Source of the DNA: Tardiphaga sp.
Lineage (GTDB): Bacteria; Pseudomonadota; Alphaproteobacteria; Rhizobiales; Xanthobacteraceae
Direction: 5' to 3'
Length of the DNA stretch: 56,414 nt
NCBI RefSeq assembly: GCF_028290495.1
Contig: NZ_JAQGJT010000018.1
Span: 1-56,414 of the forward strand
Positions 25,276 to 33,819 of the stretch are shown here, piece by piece (position 1 is the stretch's first letter; each line of letters starts with the position of its first letter). Under the pieces are notes generated by a model. It searched no databases. It was not told where the DNA came from and saw only the letters and a list, made by a program, of their open reading frames with translations. A program made the translations under genes and the position numbers.

Positions 25276-25716
25276 ATGACCACTACATTTGAAGATCTCT
25301 CCACCGGTGACACCATCGACGGCCCGAAGTTTGCAGTATCCCGCGAGTCGATCCGGTTGTTCTGCGACGGCTCGCTTGACTACAATCCGCTGCATCTCGA
25401 CGACGACTACATGAAGAACGACTTCGGCAAGACCAATTTTGGCGGCATCATCATGCACGGCATGAACAATTTCGGGCTGATCACCCGCATGATCACCGAC
25501 TGGGCGTATCCCGCCGGCGCGGTCCACCGCCGGCTGGAGACTCGCTGGGTCAAGCCGGTGAAGCCCGGTGATACCATCCAGCCGGTCGGCATCATCAAGG
25601 CCAAGCAGGTTAGCGAGCGTTCGCGCTGGGTGCTGATCGACGTGCTGGTGCGCAACCAGAACGACGAAAAGGTCGCGGTCGGCGAAGCGATGGTCGAGTT
25701 CCCGCAAGCGACGTAA
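25276..25716 (+). CDS. MaoC family dehydratase/hydratase (second of a pair)
   Basis: A 146-residue hotdog protein with NPLHLDDDYMKNDFGKTNFGGIIMHGM, which contains the catalytic Asp-x(4)-His hydratase pattern, so this is probably the active subunit and the preceding gene the binding subunit. The ATG at 25276 is preceded by GAGAAGG and lies 17 bases from the upstream stop. The pair should hydrate an enoyl-CoA or dehydrate a hydroxyacyl-CoA in the catabolic pathway. The Asp/His assignment is by pattern only. Confidence 0.88.
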   Translation: MTTTFEDLSTGDTIDGPKFAVSRESIRLFCDGSLDYNPLHLDDDYMKNDFGKTNFGGIIMHGMNNFGLITRMITDWAYPAGAVHRRLETRWVKPVKPGDTIQPVGIIKAKQVSERSRWVLIDVLVRNQNDEKVAVGEAMVEFPQAT

Positions 25717-25737
25717 GCTCACAGTAAAGGCTGCGTG

Positions 25738-26973
25738 ATGTCTATCGTGATTGCGGGAGCGGGAATCGGCGGGTTGACGGCGGCGCTCAGTTTGCACGCC
25801 GTCGGTCGCAACGATGTCCTGGTATTGGAAGCGGTGCGCGAGATTCGCGACGTCGGCGTGGGCATTAATTTGCCCCCGCATGCCGTCCGCGAATTGAGCG
25901 AACTGGGGCTCGGCGACGCCCTCGACAGCATCGGCGTGCGGACGAAAGAGCTGGCTTACTACGATCCGGCAGGCCAGCTGATATGGGCCGAACCGCGCGG
26001 GTTGGATGCAGGCTATCGCTGGCCGCAATATTCGGTGCACCGCGGCCGTCTGCAAAGGCTGCTCGTCGACGCCGTGCGGGAGCGCCTTGGCGCGGCTGCC
26101 ATTCAGGTAGGGCAGCGCGTGACGGCCGTGAAGGAAGCGGCCGATGGGGTTGTGGTCGAGGTGGTCGATGCCGCGACCGGAATCATTTCATCTCATGCGG
26201 CCGAGGCCGTGGTTGTTGCTGACGGTATCCGCTCGGGGTTGCGCGATAGCCTCATTGGGGCGGTCACGCCGCTCGCTTCGAACGGATGGGTGATGTACCG
26301 CGGCACGGCTGCCGCCGGGCCGTTCCTGACCGGGGAGTCGATGGTGATCATCGGCGACGAGAGCCAGCGTATCGTGGTCTATCCGATCGGTCCCGGCCTG
26401 CTGAACTGGCTATTGGTGCGGCCGAAGAGCGAAGATCGCGGAACTGGCGAGCTGGGCAACTGGAATGTACCGATTGCGCCGGAAGTCGCGGCGTCGTTCG
26501 TTCGCAACTATCGTTTCGACTGGCTTGACGTGCACGCTCTCATCGCTTCCTCCACGGAAGCCTACGAATATCCGATGGCTGATATCGATCCGCTGCCGCA
26601 ATGGGTGTTCGGTGGATGCGTTCTGCTCGGGGATTCCGCGCACGCGATGTATCCGTTTGGCTCCAACGGTGCGTCGCAGGCGATCCTCGATGCGCGCGTG
26701 CTGGCCTATCAGGTCGCAACGGCATCGACGATCGACGAGGCTCTGAAAACCTATGAGGCGCTCCGCCGTCCGGTCGCTACCGAGGTGCAACTGGCCAACC
26801 GGCGGCAGGCGGGCGATGTCATGGCCAGGGTTAGTGCGATGGCAAGGCGGGGCGCGCATGGCGATGCCGCCGCCGAGCTGCAGGAAATCGAACGCCGCTA
26901 CAAGCAGCTCGCCGGATTCGATGTCGGTGCGCTGAACGAGCGTCGATCATGGAGTGTTTTAAAGGCTTCGTAG
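25738..26973 (+). CDS. FAD-dependent monooxygenase (aromatic hydroxylase type)
   Basis: A 411-residue class A flavoprotein monooxygenase. It has the FAD dinucleotide motif GAGIGG (residues 7-12) and the second FAD motif GDSAHAMYPFG (residues 298-308), followed by SNGASQAILDA. NAD(P)H-binding DG-type residues lie near residue 155 (AEAVVVADGIRS). The group includes 3-hydroxybenzoate 6-hydroxylase and salicylate hydroxylases, which hydroxylate aromatic acids with O2 and NADH; the substrate here is unknown. ATG at 25738 with an in-frame GTG just before. It lies in an operon after two MaoC genes and before two Bug binding proteins. Confidence 0.9.
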   Translation: MSIVIAGAGIGGLTAALSLHAVGRNDVLVLEAVREIRDVGVGINLPPHAVRELSELGLGDALDSIGVRTKELAYYDPAGQLIWAEPRGLDAGYRWPQYSVHRGRLQRLLVDAVRERLGAAAIQVGQRVTAVKEAADGVVVEVVDAATGIISSHAAEAVVVADGIRSGLRDSLIGAVTPLASNGWVMYRGTAAAGPFLTGESMVIIGDESQRIVVYPIGPGLLNWLLVRPKSEDRGTGELGNWNVPIAPEVAASFVRNYRFDWLDVHALIASSTEAYEYPMADIDPLPQWVFGGCVLLGDSAHAMYPFGSNGASQAILDARVLAYQVATASTIDEALKTYEALRRPVATEVQLANRRQAGDVMARVSAMARRGAHGDAAAELQEIERRYKQLAGFDVGALNERRSWSVLKAS

Positions 26974-27018
26974 CAACCGGAAAAATCCGGGCTCAATCAA
27001 AAAGACAAAGGGGACGAA

Positions 27019-27999
27019 ATGAGTTGGCTTCAGGCAATGATGCGTTGTGGCATCCTGGCGATCGCGTTGATCGGTGCGGCAGGTGAAGTCGCCGTCGCAC
27101 AGTCCTATCCGGTGCGGCCGATCCGGCTGCTGGTGGGGTTCGGTCCGGGCGGCGCGACCGACATCACTTTCCGCAAGCTCGCCGAACTGGCCTCGAAGCA
27201 ATTGGGCCAGCCCATTATCGTCGAGAACAAGCCCGGCGCCGGCGCAACGCTCGCGCCATCGACGATGGCCAGGAACGACAGTCCCGATGGCTACACGATC
27301 GCTGCGGCGACCGCCGGGCTGCTGCGCTATCCCTATATGCAGAAGGTCGATTGGGATCCCATCAAGGACTTCAGCTGGATCGCGGGGCTGGGCGGTTACA
27401 CGTTCGTGCTGGCCGTCAATGCGGACTCGCCATTCAAAACGGTGGCCGAGCTGGTGGCTTACGCCAAGGCCAATCCGGGTCGCGTGACCATCGCGACGGC
27501 GGGCGCCGGGACCACGATGCATCTGCTGGCGGAAGCGCTTGCGGGAATGGCAGGCGTGGAGATCACCCATGTTGGATACCGTAGCAGCAGCGAGGCCGGC
27601 ACCGCCGTGCTCGGCGGCCACGCGATGGCCACCGTCGATGCCGTGGGCACCATTCTTCCCTACACCGAGCCCGGCAAGATGCGCATGCTGCTGTCGTTCG
27701 ATCCGCAGGCCGTCGACTGGCTGCCGGGCGTGCCGACTGCGAAAAGTCTGGGCTATGACCTCGTGTATCCCGCGCCTTACGGGCTGGTCGGGCCGAAGAA
27801 CATGCCGCCTGAAATCGTGAGCCGGCTGTATCAGGCGTTCAAAACCGCCGCGGAAAGCGACGACTATCGCCAACTGCTGGTGACGCTGCGGCAGACAGCC
27901 TGGAATCGTTCACCCGGCGAATATGAGCAATGGGCGCGCGAATTCTATGTCTCGGAACGCTCGCTGGTCGAGCGCGCCAAGTTGCTGCGGCAGCCATGA
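27019..27999 (+). CDS. Tripartite tricarboxylate transporter substrate-binding protein (Bug family), copy 1
   Basis: A 326-residue periplasmic protein with a signal peptide (about residues 1-27, ending VAVAQ-SY). The Bug signature is present: YPVRPIRLLVGFGPGGATDI at the N terminus and ENKPGAGATLA. It binds a small carboxylic acid for a TctA/TctB permease. No tctA or tctB gene is adjacent, so it must use a permease encoded elsewhere. It follows the monooxygenase gene by 45 bases and a second Bug gene follows after 58 bases. Confidence 0.9.
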   Translation: MSWLQAMMRCGILAIALIGAAGEVAVAQSYPVRPIRLLVGFGPGGATDITFRKLAELASKQLGQPIIVENKPGAGATLAPSTMARNDSPDGYTIAAATAGLLRYPYMQKVDWDPIKDFSWIAGLGGYTFVLAVNADSPFKTVAELVAYAKANPGRVTIATAGAGTTMHLLAEALAGMAGVEITHVGYRSSSEAGTAVLGGHAMATVDAVGTILPYTEPGKMRMLLSFDPQAVDWLPGVPTAKSLGYDLVYPAPYGLVGPKNMPPEIVSRLYQAFKTAAESDDYRQLLVTLRQTAWNRSPGEYEQWAREFYVSERSLVERAKLLRQP

Positions 28000-28057
28000 A
28001 GATGACACCGATCAGATTTTCGAAAGTCATGGTTCAGAACACATGCGGAGACCGCAA

Positions 28058-29026
28058 ATGAAGACGATGCTTCGCCCGATCCTGTCGGTGGTCATGTTGT
28101 TGGCCTCCGTGGCAGGGGCCGCCGCGGATGACAAGTTTCCAAGCGGCATCAAGATCGTGGTGCCGTTTCCGGCGGGCGGCACCACCGACATTCTGGCGCG
28201 TTTTGTTGCGCAGTATCTCGGCGACAAGCTCGGCGTCACCACGGTGGTCGAGAACAAGCCTGGCGCGTCCGGCACGATCGGCTCCGAGATGGTGGCGAGA
28301 TCGCCGGCGGACGGCAGCGTGCTGTTGCTGACAGCGACGCATCACGTCATCAATCCCAGCCTGCGCCGCAGCCTGCCTTACGACACGCAGAAGGACTTCT
28401 CGCCGATCGCCGTGGTCGCCACCGCGCCGAACGCGCTGGTGGTGACGAAGGACTTCCCGGCGAAGACGGTCGGCGAGTTGATCGAGATGGCGAAGAAGGA
28501 GCCCGGCAAGCTGTCGTTCGGCTCGGCCGGGGTCGGCGGCGCCAATCATCTGTCGGGTGAGTTGTTCAAGGAAATGGCCGGCGTAAACATCGCGCACATT
28601 CCCTACAAGGGTGCTGCGCCTGCGATGAACGACCTGATCGGCGGCCATATCCCGATCATGTTCGACACGCTGCCGACGGTGATCCCCGCCGCCGAGGCCG
28701 GCACCATCCGGGTGCTCGCGGTCACCAGCCTGACGCGGGCGGCGTCGCTGCCCAACGTGCCGACGCTTGACGAGTCCGGCGTGAAAGGTTTCGAGGCTAC
28801 TGCCTGGTTTGGCCTCTACATGCCGAAAGCGGACGGCAATCCAGCCTATACCCGTTTGGTCGCGGCGATGGCCGAGATCCTGGCGGCCCCGGCGACCCGG
28901 GAAAAATTCGCCACCCAAGGGGTGGAGCCCGGCAAGCTCACCGGCGCCGCCTTCACCGCTTTCGTCGATTCGGAGATGAAGAAATGGAGCGGCGTGGTGC
29001 GCAGCGCGAATGTACCGCAGGAATGA
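28058..29026 (+). CDS. Tripartite tricarboxylate transporter substrate-binding protein (Bug family), copy 2
   Basis: A 322-residue periplasmic protein with a signal peptide (MKTMLRPILSVVMLLASVAG, cleaved near AAAD-DK) and the Bug pattern IKIVVPFPAGGTTDILARF and ENKPGASGTIGSE. It is a different sequence from copy 1, not a tandem duplicate of it. The ATG at 28058 with GGAG eight bases upstream gives the signal peptide; in-frame codons further upstream read into the end of copy 1. The unit has two orphan binding proteins and no permease, an unusual arrangement. Confidence 0.9.
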   Translation: MKTMLRPILSVVMLLASVAGAAADDKFPSGIKIVVPFPAGGTTDILARFVAQYLGDKLGVTTVVENKPGASGTIGSEMVARSPADGSVLLLTATHHVINPSLRRSLPYDTQKDFSPIAVVATAPNALVVTKDFPAKTVGELIEMAKKEPGKLSFGSAGVGGANHLSGELFKEMAGVNIAHIPYKGAAPAMNDLIGGHIPIMFDTLPTVIPAAEAGTIRVLAVTSLTRAASLPNVPTLDESGVKGFEATAWFGLYMPKADGNPAYTRLVAAMAEILAAPATREKFATQGVEPGKLTGAAFTAFVDSEMKKWSGVVRSANVPQE

Positions 29027-29226
29027 CCGCCGTGTTACCCGGAAGGTCCAAAAATACCCGCAAATATCGTCGGGCAACGCGGCTTGACGGGCAGATTGGA
29101 TTGACACTCCGGGGCCCGATGGCCTAGAAACCGCGGGTCCCGGGCGGCTCGGTCGCCAGCGGGGGCGAACTCATTTTATCATTCGGCCTGTCGCGAACGG
29201 CCTTTCAAGCTATCAGGATTTGACCC

Positions 29227-29352
29227 ATGAAAGTCCGTAACTCGTTGAAGTCGCTGCGCGCCCGTCATCGTGACAACGTTCTGGTCCGCCGCAAGGGCCG
29301 CGTTTACGTGATCAACAAGGTTCAGCGTCGTTTCAAAGCCCGCCAGGGTTGA
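29227..29352 (+). CDS. rpmJ: 50S ribosomal protein L36, cysteine-free (C-) type
   Basis: A 41-residue very basic protein reads [17 protein letters not shown] and ends RFKARQG, matching L36 of alphaproteobacteria. It lacks the zinc-binding CxxC and later Cys/His of the C+ form, so it is the cysteine-free type that does not need zinc. It joins the large ribosomal subunit near helix 97. It is a single-gene unit: 200 bases without a gene precede it and a terminator-like hairpin follows. CAGGA lies upstream of the ATG. Confidence 0.95.
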   Translation: MKVRNSLKSLRARHRDNVLVRRKGRVYVINKVQRRFKARQG

Positions 29353-29416
29353 TCCGCGACTGATTCCGGCCTGAACCTTCGGGCCGCGCTAAAAGCACGA
29401 CATCACAGCTGTGTGA

Positions 29417-29445
29417 CGCGTTTGCTGCTTTGCAGCGCGTTTTTT
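29417..29445 (+). terminator. Intrinsic terminator after rpmJ
   Basis: CGCGTTTGCTGC, loop TTT, then GCAGCGCG and six T residues (29440-29445). GCTGC/GCAGC forms a perfect 5-bp core with a CGCG extension across a TTT bulge. It is well placed to end rpmJ transcription ahead of the TPR gene. Confidence 0.6.
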
Positions 29446-29463
29446 CATGGCTAGACTTGCAGC

Positions 29464-30108
29464 ATGGCAAGAAAATTCCCGACCGCAGGTTTTGGAATTC
29501 TGCTGACCGCGCTGCTCGTCGCAGCTCCCGGCCATGCGCAGGTTCGGGAGCGCAGCGTTCCGCCGGCTGATTCCCGGAAGAAAATCCCCGAGCCTCCCGC
29601 CAAGCTGCCGAAAGTCGGCGCGGACAAGTCGCGCGGGCTGGATTTCCTGTTCGGTGCGCTCAAGGTGGCGCCGGACGAGGACAGCGCCAAGCATGTCGAA
29701 GCCCGCATCTGGGCGCTGTGGAGCCAGACCTCCAGCGATACCACCGCTCTGCTGATGTCGCGCGCCAAGACCGCCGTGGACGCCAAGCAGATCGACGTCG
29801 CGCTTCAGTTGTTGACCGCGGTGGTCAAGCTACGGCCCGATTACATCGAAGGCTGGAACCGGCGCGCCACACTGTATTACCTGCAGAACGACTACAACCA
29901 CTCGCTTCAGGACATCGAACAGGTGCTGGTTCGCGAGCCCCGGCATTTCGGGGCGCTCGCGGGCCTCGGAATGATCATGCAGGAACTCGGCGACGAGAAA
30001 CGCGCGCTCGATGCTTTCCGCAAGGCGCTGGCGATCAATCCGCGCCTCGAAAAGGTCCCGGAACTGGTCAAGACCCTGACCGAAAAGGTCGAAGGTCGCG
30101 ATATCTGA
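29464..30108 (+). CDS. Tetratricopeptide repeat protein, exported
   Basis: A 214-residue protein with a signal peptide (about residues 1-25, ending GHAQ-VR). The C-terminal two-thirds consists of helix-turn-helix repeats of the TPR kind: ALQLLTAVVKLRPDYIEGWN, then a second unit with NDYNHSLQDIEQVLVREPRH and a third with GDEKRALDAFRKALAINPR. It probably acts as a periplasmic scaffold; the partner is unknown. The ATG at 29464 gives the signal peptide. A hairpin with a T-run follows the gene. Confidence 0.85.
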   Translation: MARKFPTAGFGILLTALLVAAPGHAQVRERSVPPADSRKKIPEPPAKLPKVGADKSRGLDFLFGALKVAPDEDSAKHVEARIWALWSQTSSDTTALLMSRAKTAVDAKQIDVALQLLTAVVKLRPDYIEGWNRRATLYYLQNDYNHSLQDIEQVLVREPRHFGALAGLGMIMQELGDEKRALDAFRKALAINPRLEKVPELVKTLTEKVEGRDI

Positions 30109-30126
30109 CCGGCCAGCCGGCGAAGC

Positions 30127-30165
30127 GGTTTCCGGATAGCATGATCCGAAACCATCGATTTTCTC
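30127..30165 (+). terminator. Possible terminator after the TPR gene
   Basis: GGTTTCCGGA (30127-30136) pairs with TCCGAAACC (30145-30153), one bulge, followed by ATCGATTTTCT. A GGTTTCGGAT-type hairpin is common in Rhizobiales intergenic DNA, so this could be a repeat rather than a terminator. Confidence 0.4.
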
Positions 30166-30258
30166 CCGCATTGCAATAAAACCGCCGTAGAATGTCGGAA
30201 CGGCAAACTTCCGACACATCAAGGCTGCGAAACAGCCCGGTGATCTGGAAGGGACTTC

Positions 30259-32688
30259 ATGCTGCGTAAAGCCATTTCTATCGTCGCCTTTGCTTGCCTG
30301 CTGTCGGCCGCTCCGGTGTTCGCCCAGCAGGTTGCTCCTGCCGTCAAACAGGCCGTGCCCGCTGCAGACGCCGCGCCTGTGGCCAATGCGTTGACGCCGG
30401 AGCAGGCCCGCCGGGCGCTGGAGACGCTGCAGGACGACGGCAAGCGCAACCAGATGATCGAGACGCTTCGCGCCATCGCACAGACGCAGCCTGGCGCCAG
30501 CGCGGCCGCCGCTCCGGATGCGAAGTCTGAATCCAGGCCCGAATCCAAGCCTGAATCGAAGCCAGTGATTCCGCTGGCCGCCGACAGCCTCGGCGCGCAA
30601 TTGCTTCTGAGCGTGTCGGAGCAGGTCAGCGAAACCGGCCGCGACATCGCCGACGCCGTGCGCTCGGTGGTGCGTTTTCCGGTGCTGTGGAACTGGCTGC
30701 AACGCACCGCCGAGGACCCCGTGACCTATAATCTGCTGTTCGATATCGCCTGGAAGCTGGCGCTGGTGTTCGGCGGCGCGCTGGCGGCCGAATGGCTGGC
30801 CAGCCGGTTGTTGCGGCGGCCGCTGGCCGCGCTGGAAGCGCGAATTCCTTTTGTGGCGCGTGCACCCGTTCGGGTGATCGAGAGCATCGATCCGCCGTCC
30901 TCGACGGCGGATGTCACCGAGGTGCCCGACCTGCACCGCCGCCATCGAAGCCTGACCCGGGCCTGGCAGTCGTTGTTGCGGCTGCCCTTCGTTCTCGGCC
31001 ACCTGTTGCTCGAATTGCTGCCGGTGGTGGTGTTCGCCGGCACCGCCACGCTGCTGCTCAGCACCGAGATCGGCGATGCCGGTGTGACGCGGCTGGCGAT
31101 CCTGGCGATCGTCAATGCCTATGTGCTGGCGCGCGGCCTGGTCTGTCTGGTGCGCGCGCTGTTCGGTCCGCTCAGCCTGTTCACGATGCGCGAGGAAACC
31201 TCTGCCTATATCGAGATCTGGACCCGCCGCATCGTCGCGCTCGCCGTCTCCGGCGTGGCCTTCGCCAATGTGGCGCTGCTGCTCGGCCTGTACCGCGGCG
31301 GCTATCTGGCGATCATCCGTCTGGTGATGCTGGCGGCACATCTGCTGGTCGTTGTCGTCATCCTGCAGTGCCGTCGCCCGGTCGCCAAGGCGATCCGTGC
31401 GCCGAAGGATGCCACCGGCATTCCCAATCTGATGCGCAATCGTCTCGCCAGCCTGTGGCATGTGCTGGCGATCGCCCTGGTGCTGGCGCTGTGGGGCGTC
31501 TGGGCGCTCAGCATCCGCAACGGCTATTCGCTGCTGTTGCAGTATTTCGTCGGCACCATCGTCGTCGCGCTGGGGACGCGGCTGGCCTCGATCGTCGTGC
31601 TCAGCCTGATCGACCGCGGCTTCCGCATCAAACCGGAAATCCTGCAACGTTTTCCGGGACTGGAAACGCGTGCCAATCGCTATCTGCCGATGCTGCGGCG
31701 CGTGGTCGATACGATCATCGCCGTGATCGGCATCGTCGCGCTGCTCGAGGTCTGGGGCGTCGATGCGCTGGTATGGTTCTATGGCGGACAGATCGGCGGT
31801 CGTGTCGTTTCCGCGGTGGCCACGATCGGCATCGCCGCGCTGGTCGCTGCCGCCGTCTGGGAGGGCAGCAATGCGCTGATGGACCGGCAGTTGACCATGC
31901 TGACGCGGGGCTCGCATTTCGCCCGCGCCGCGCGCCTGCGCACCTTCCAGCCGATGCTGCGCACCACGTTGCTCTGCGTGATCGTGGCCGTGGTGGCGCT
32001 GACTGCGCTAAGCGAGATCGGCGTCAACGTCGCGCCGCTGCTGGCGGGCGCCGGCATTCTCGGCATCGCGATCGGCTTCGGTTCGCAGAAGCTCGTACAG
32101 GACGTTATTACCGGCCTGTTCCTGCTGCTGGAAAACACCGTGCAGGTCGGCGACAACGTCACTGTCTCCGGCCTCTCGGGCGTGGTCGAAAACGTCTCGA
32201 TCCGCACCATCCGGCTGCGCGCTGGCGACGGCGCCGTGCATATCGTGCCGTTCAGTGCAGTGACCACCATCACCAACGCCAGCCGTGGCGCGGGGAACGC
32301 TGCCGTCAGCGTCAACGTCGCCTACAAGGAAGACACCGACCGCGCTGGCCAGATCCTCAAGGACATCGCTGCCGAAATGCGCAACCTTGCGCAGTTCAAG
32401 CCGTTGATGCGCGGCGACCTGGAACTGTGGGGCGTCAACAAGGTGGATGGATCGATGGCCGAGATCGTCGGACAGATTCGCTGCACCGATTCCGGCCGCT
32501 GGCCGGTACAGCGCGAATTCAACCGCCGTCTGAAAATACGCTTCCAGGAGGAAGGCATCGAGATTGTCAGCGCCGGCCAGCAGACCATCCTGATGCAGGT
32601 ACCGGCGACCGTGGACGAGGACGTCAAGGCGGTGGCCGAGTCCGAAGCCAACCCGCCGCGCCAGCTGGCGGCTGGCCGGGCGGGCTGA
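30259..32688 (+). CDS. Mechanosensitive ion channel family protein (large MscS type, YbiO-like)
   Basis: An 809-residue inner-membrane protein with a signal peptide (ending VFAQ-Q), an Ala/Pro/Glu-rich linker, several transmembrane helices, and a C-terminal MscS core. The core has the pore-lining region (GAGILGIAIGFGSQKLVQD, with small residues in the pattern of MscS TM3) and the beta-domain segment VQVGDNVTVSGLSGVVENVS. Length and layout match the extended YbiO/MscM type, which opens on hypo-osmotic shock. It stands alone between the TPR gene and a small divergent gene. Confidence 0.93.
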   Translation: MLRKAISIVAFACLLSAAPVFAQQVAPAVKQAVPAADAAPVANALTPEQARRALETLQDDGKRNQMIETLRAIAQTQPGASAAAAPDAKSESRPESKPESKPVIPLAADSLGAQLLLSVSEQVSETGRDIADAVRSVVRFPVLWNWLQRTAEDPVTYNLLFDIAWKLALVFGGALAAEWLASRLLRRPLAALEARIPFVARAPVRVIESIDPPSSTADVTEVPDLHRRHRSLTRAWQSLLRLPFVLGHLLLELLPVVVFAGTATLLLSTEIGDAGVTRLAILAIVNAYVLARGLVCLVRALFGPLSLFTMREETSAYIEIWTRRIVALAVSGVAFANVALLLGLYRGGYLAIIRLVMLAAHLLVVVVILQCRRPVAKAIRAPKDATGIPNLMRNRLASLWHVLAIALVLALWGVWALSIRNGYSLLLQYFVGTIVVALGTRLASIVVLSLIDRGFRIKPEILQRFPGLETRANRYLPMLRRVVDTIIAVIGIVALLEVWGVDALVWFYGGQIGGRVVSAVATIGIAALVAAAVWEGSNALMDRQLTMLTRGSHFARAARLRTFQPMLRTTLLCVIVAVVALTALSEIGVNVAPLLAGAGILGIAIGFGSQKLVQDVITGLFLLLENTVQVGDNVTVSGLSGVVENVSIRTIRLRAGDGAVHIVPFSAVTTITNASRGAGNAAVSVNVAYKEDTDRAGQILKDIAAEMRNLAQFKPLMRGDLELWGVNKVDGSMAEIVGQIRCTDSGRWPVQREFNRRLKIRFQEEGIEIVSAGQQTILMQVPATVDEDVKAVAESEANPPRQLAAGRAG

Positions 32689-32699
32689 GCGTACTGCGC

Positions 32700-32876
32700 C
32701 TAATGTAGCGCCGATTGGCCGGGCCGCGCGACGCTTTGCACGGCCTGCGCATACACATGCTGCAGCTCGGCTTCGAGTTGCTCGTTGACCATCAACAGCG
32801 CCTTCACGGCGCCGCGCAGGTTGCCGTCGCAGGTGGCGATGATTTTGTCGATCGCGGCTTCGGTCGGTTCGGGCAT
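32700..32876 (-). CDS. Small conserved hypothetical protein
   Basis: A 58-residue acidic helical protein (MPEPTEAAIDKIIATCDGN, then AVKALLMVNEQLEAEL), beginning at an ATG with GGAG eight bases upstream. It is a soluble, probably coiled-coil-like protein with one Cys. I recognise it only as a small conserved protein of Bradyrhizobium-type genomes. It converges on the MscS gene, 11 bases from its stop. Confidence 0.6.
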   Translation of the reverse strand: MPEPTEAAIDKIIATCDGNLRGAVKALLMVNEQLEAELQHVYAQAVQSVARPGQSALH

Positions 32877-33035
32877 CGAAATTACTCCGTTTGTCACGGG
32901 GAGATAAGTTCTTCGGTGCAGCGGTGTTCCTGTGGATAGCGTGGATAGGTCGGCCACGCGGCTGCGTCCCCGCCGCGATGGCAAAGCCGGGAATGACGCC
33001 TATATGAACGCGGTCACACCCTGCGGGCTCTATCG

Positions 33036-33773
33036 GTGAGAAAAATCGTGATCGTATTGCTGGCTCTGCTTGTCGTTCCGCTCGGCGTGTCGGCGGCGAA
33101 GTACTATTGGTTCGGTGACCGGTCGGTGCACTGGCAGAGCGCGGACCGTTCCAGTGCCGGACTGTTGCCGGAGCCCGCCGCGCATCCGGAGGCGCTGGTC
33201 CGTGTGTTCGCCGCGCGCACCGTTCGCTGGCGCGGTATCTTCGCCGTCCACTCCTGGATGGTGTTCAAGGAAAAGGGCGCATCGCGCTACACCCGCTATG
33301 ACTACACGGCCTGGGGCGAGCCGATCCGCGTCAACGGTTTTGCGGCCGATGGCCGCTGGTTCGGCGACGAGCCGATGGCGATTGCCGCCGCCGATGGCGA
33401 CGCTGCCGCTTCGATGATCCCGAAAATCCAGGCCGCGATCGACAACTATTCCTGGCGGTCCTACGGCGACTACCGGGCATGGCCGGGGCCGAATTCCAAC
33501 ACCTTTGTCGCCGCCGTGCTGGCTTCGGTGCCTGAACTGCAGGTGAGCCTGCCGCCGACCGCGATCGGCAAGGACTATCCCTGGAACGGCGAAGCCTTGG
33601 GCTGGACGCCGTCCGGCACTGGCGTGCGCGCGACATGGGGCGGCTATCTGGGCCTTACGGTCGGCTGGGTCGAAGGGCTGGAACTGAACTTCCTCGGCGC
33701 GGTGTTTGGCCTCGATGTCCGACGACCGGCCATCAAACTGCCGGGTCTAGGCCGGCTTGGCCTCGCTGCGTGA
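33036..33773 (+). CDS. DUF3750 domain-containing exported protein
   Basis: A 245-residue protein with an N-terminal membrane segment or signal (residues 1-22). The body matches DUF3750: RTVRWRGIFAVHSWMVFKEKGA, then DNYSWRSYGDYRAWPGPNSNTF, with the NSNTF and WGGYLGLT motifs typical of this family. Function unknown; the fold may be a lipid- or peptidase-like periplasmic domain. The frame begins with GTG (33036) at the start of the hydrophobic segment. It is followed by an alpha/beta hydrolase gene 46 bases downstream. Confidence 0.85.
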   Translation: MRKIVIVLLALLVVPLGVSAAKYYWFGDRSVHWQSADRSSAGLLPEPAAHPEALVRVFAARTVRWRGIFAVHSWMVFKEKGASRYTRYDYTAWGEPIRVNGFAADGRWFGDEPMAIAAADGDAAASMIPKIQAAIDNYSWRSYGDYRAWPGPNSNTFVAAVLASVPELQVSLPPTAIGKDYPWNGEALGWTPSGTGVRATWGGYLGLTVGWVEGLELNFLGAVFGLDVRRPAIKLPGLGRLGLAA

Positions 33774-33819
33774 GCCGGCGGCGCGCGAAACCAGATCCGC
33801 TCCGCTGCGTAGTTGAACC

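Noticed and set aside
29830..31917. 695-residue open frame on the minus strand opposite the MscS-type gene
   Set aside because: The translation is rich in Arg, Gln, His and Gly and shows no domain. Long antisense frames are expected opposite a GC-rich gene with strong third-position bias, and the sense gene has clear domain motifs.
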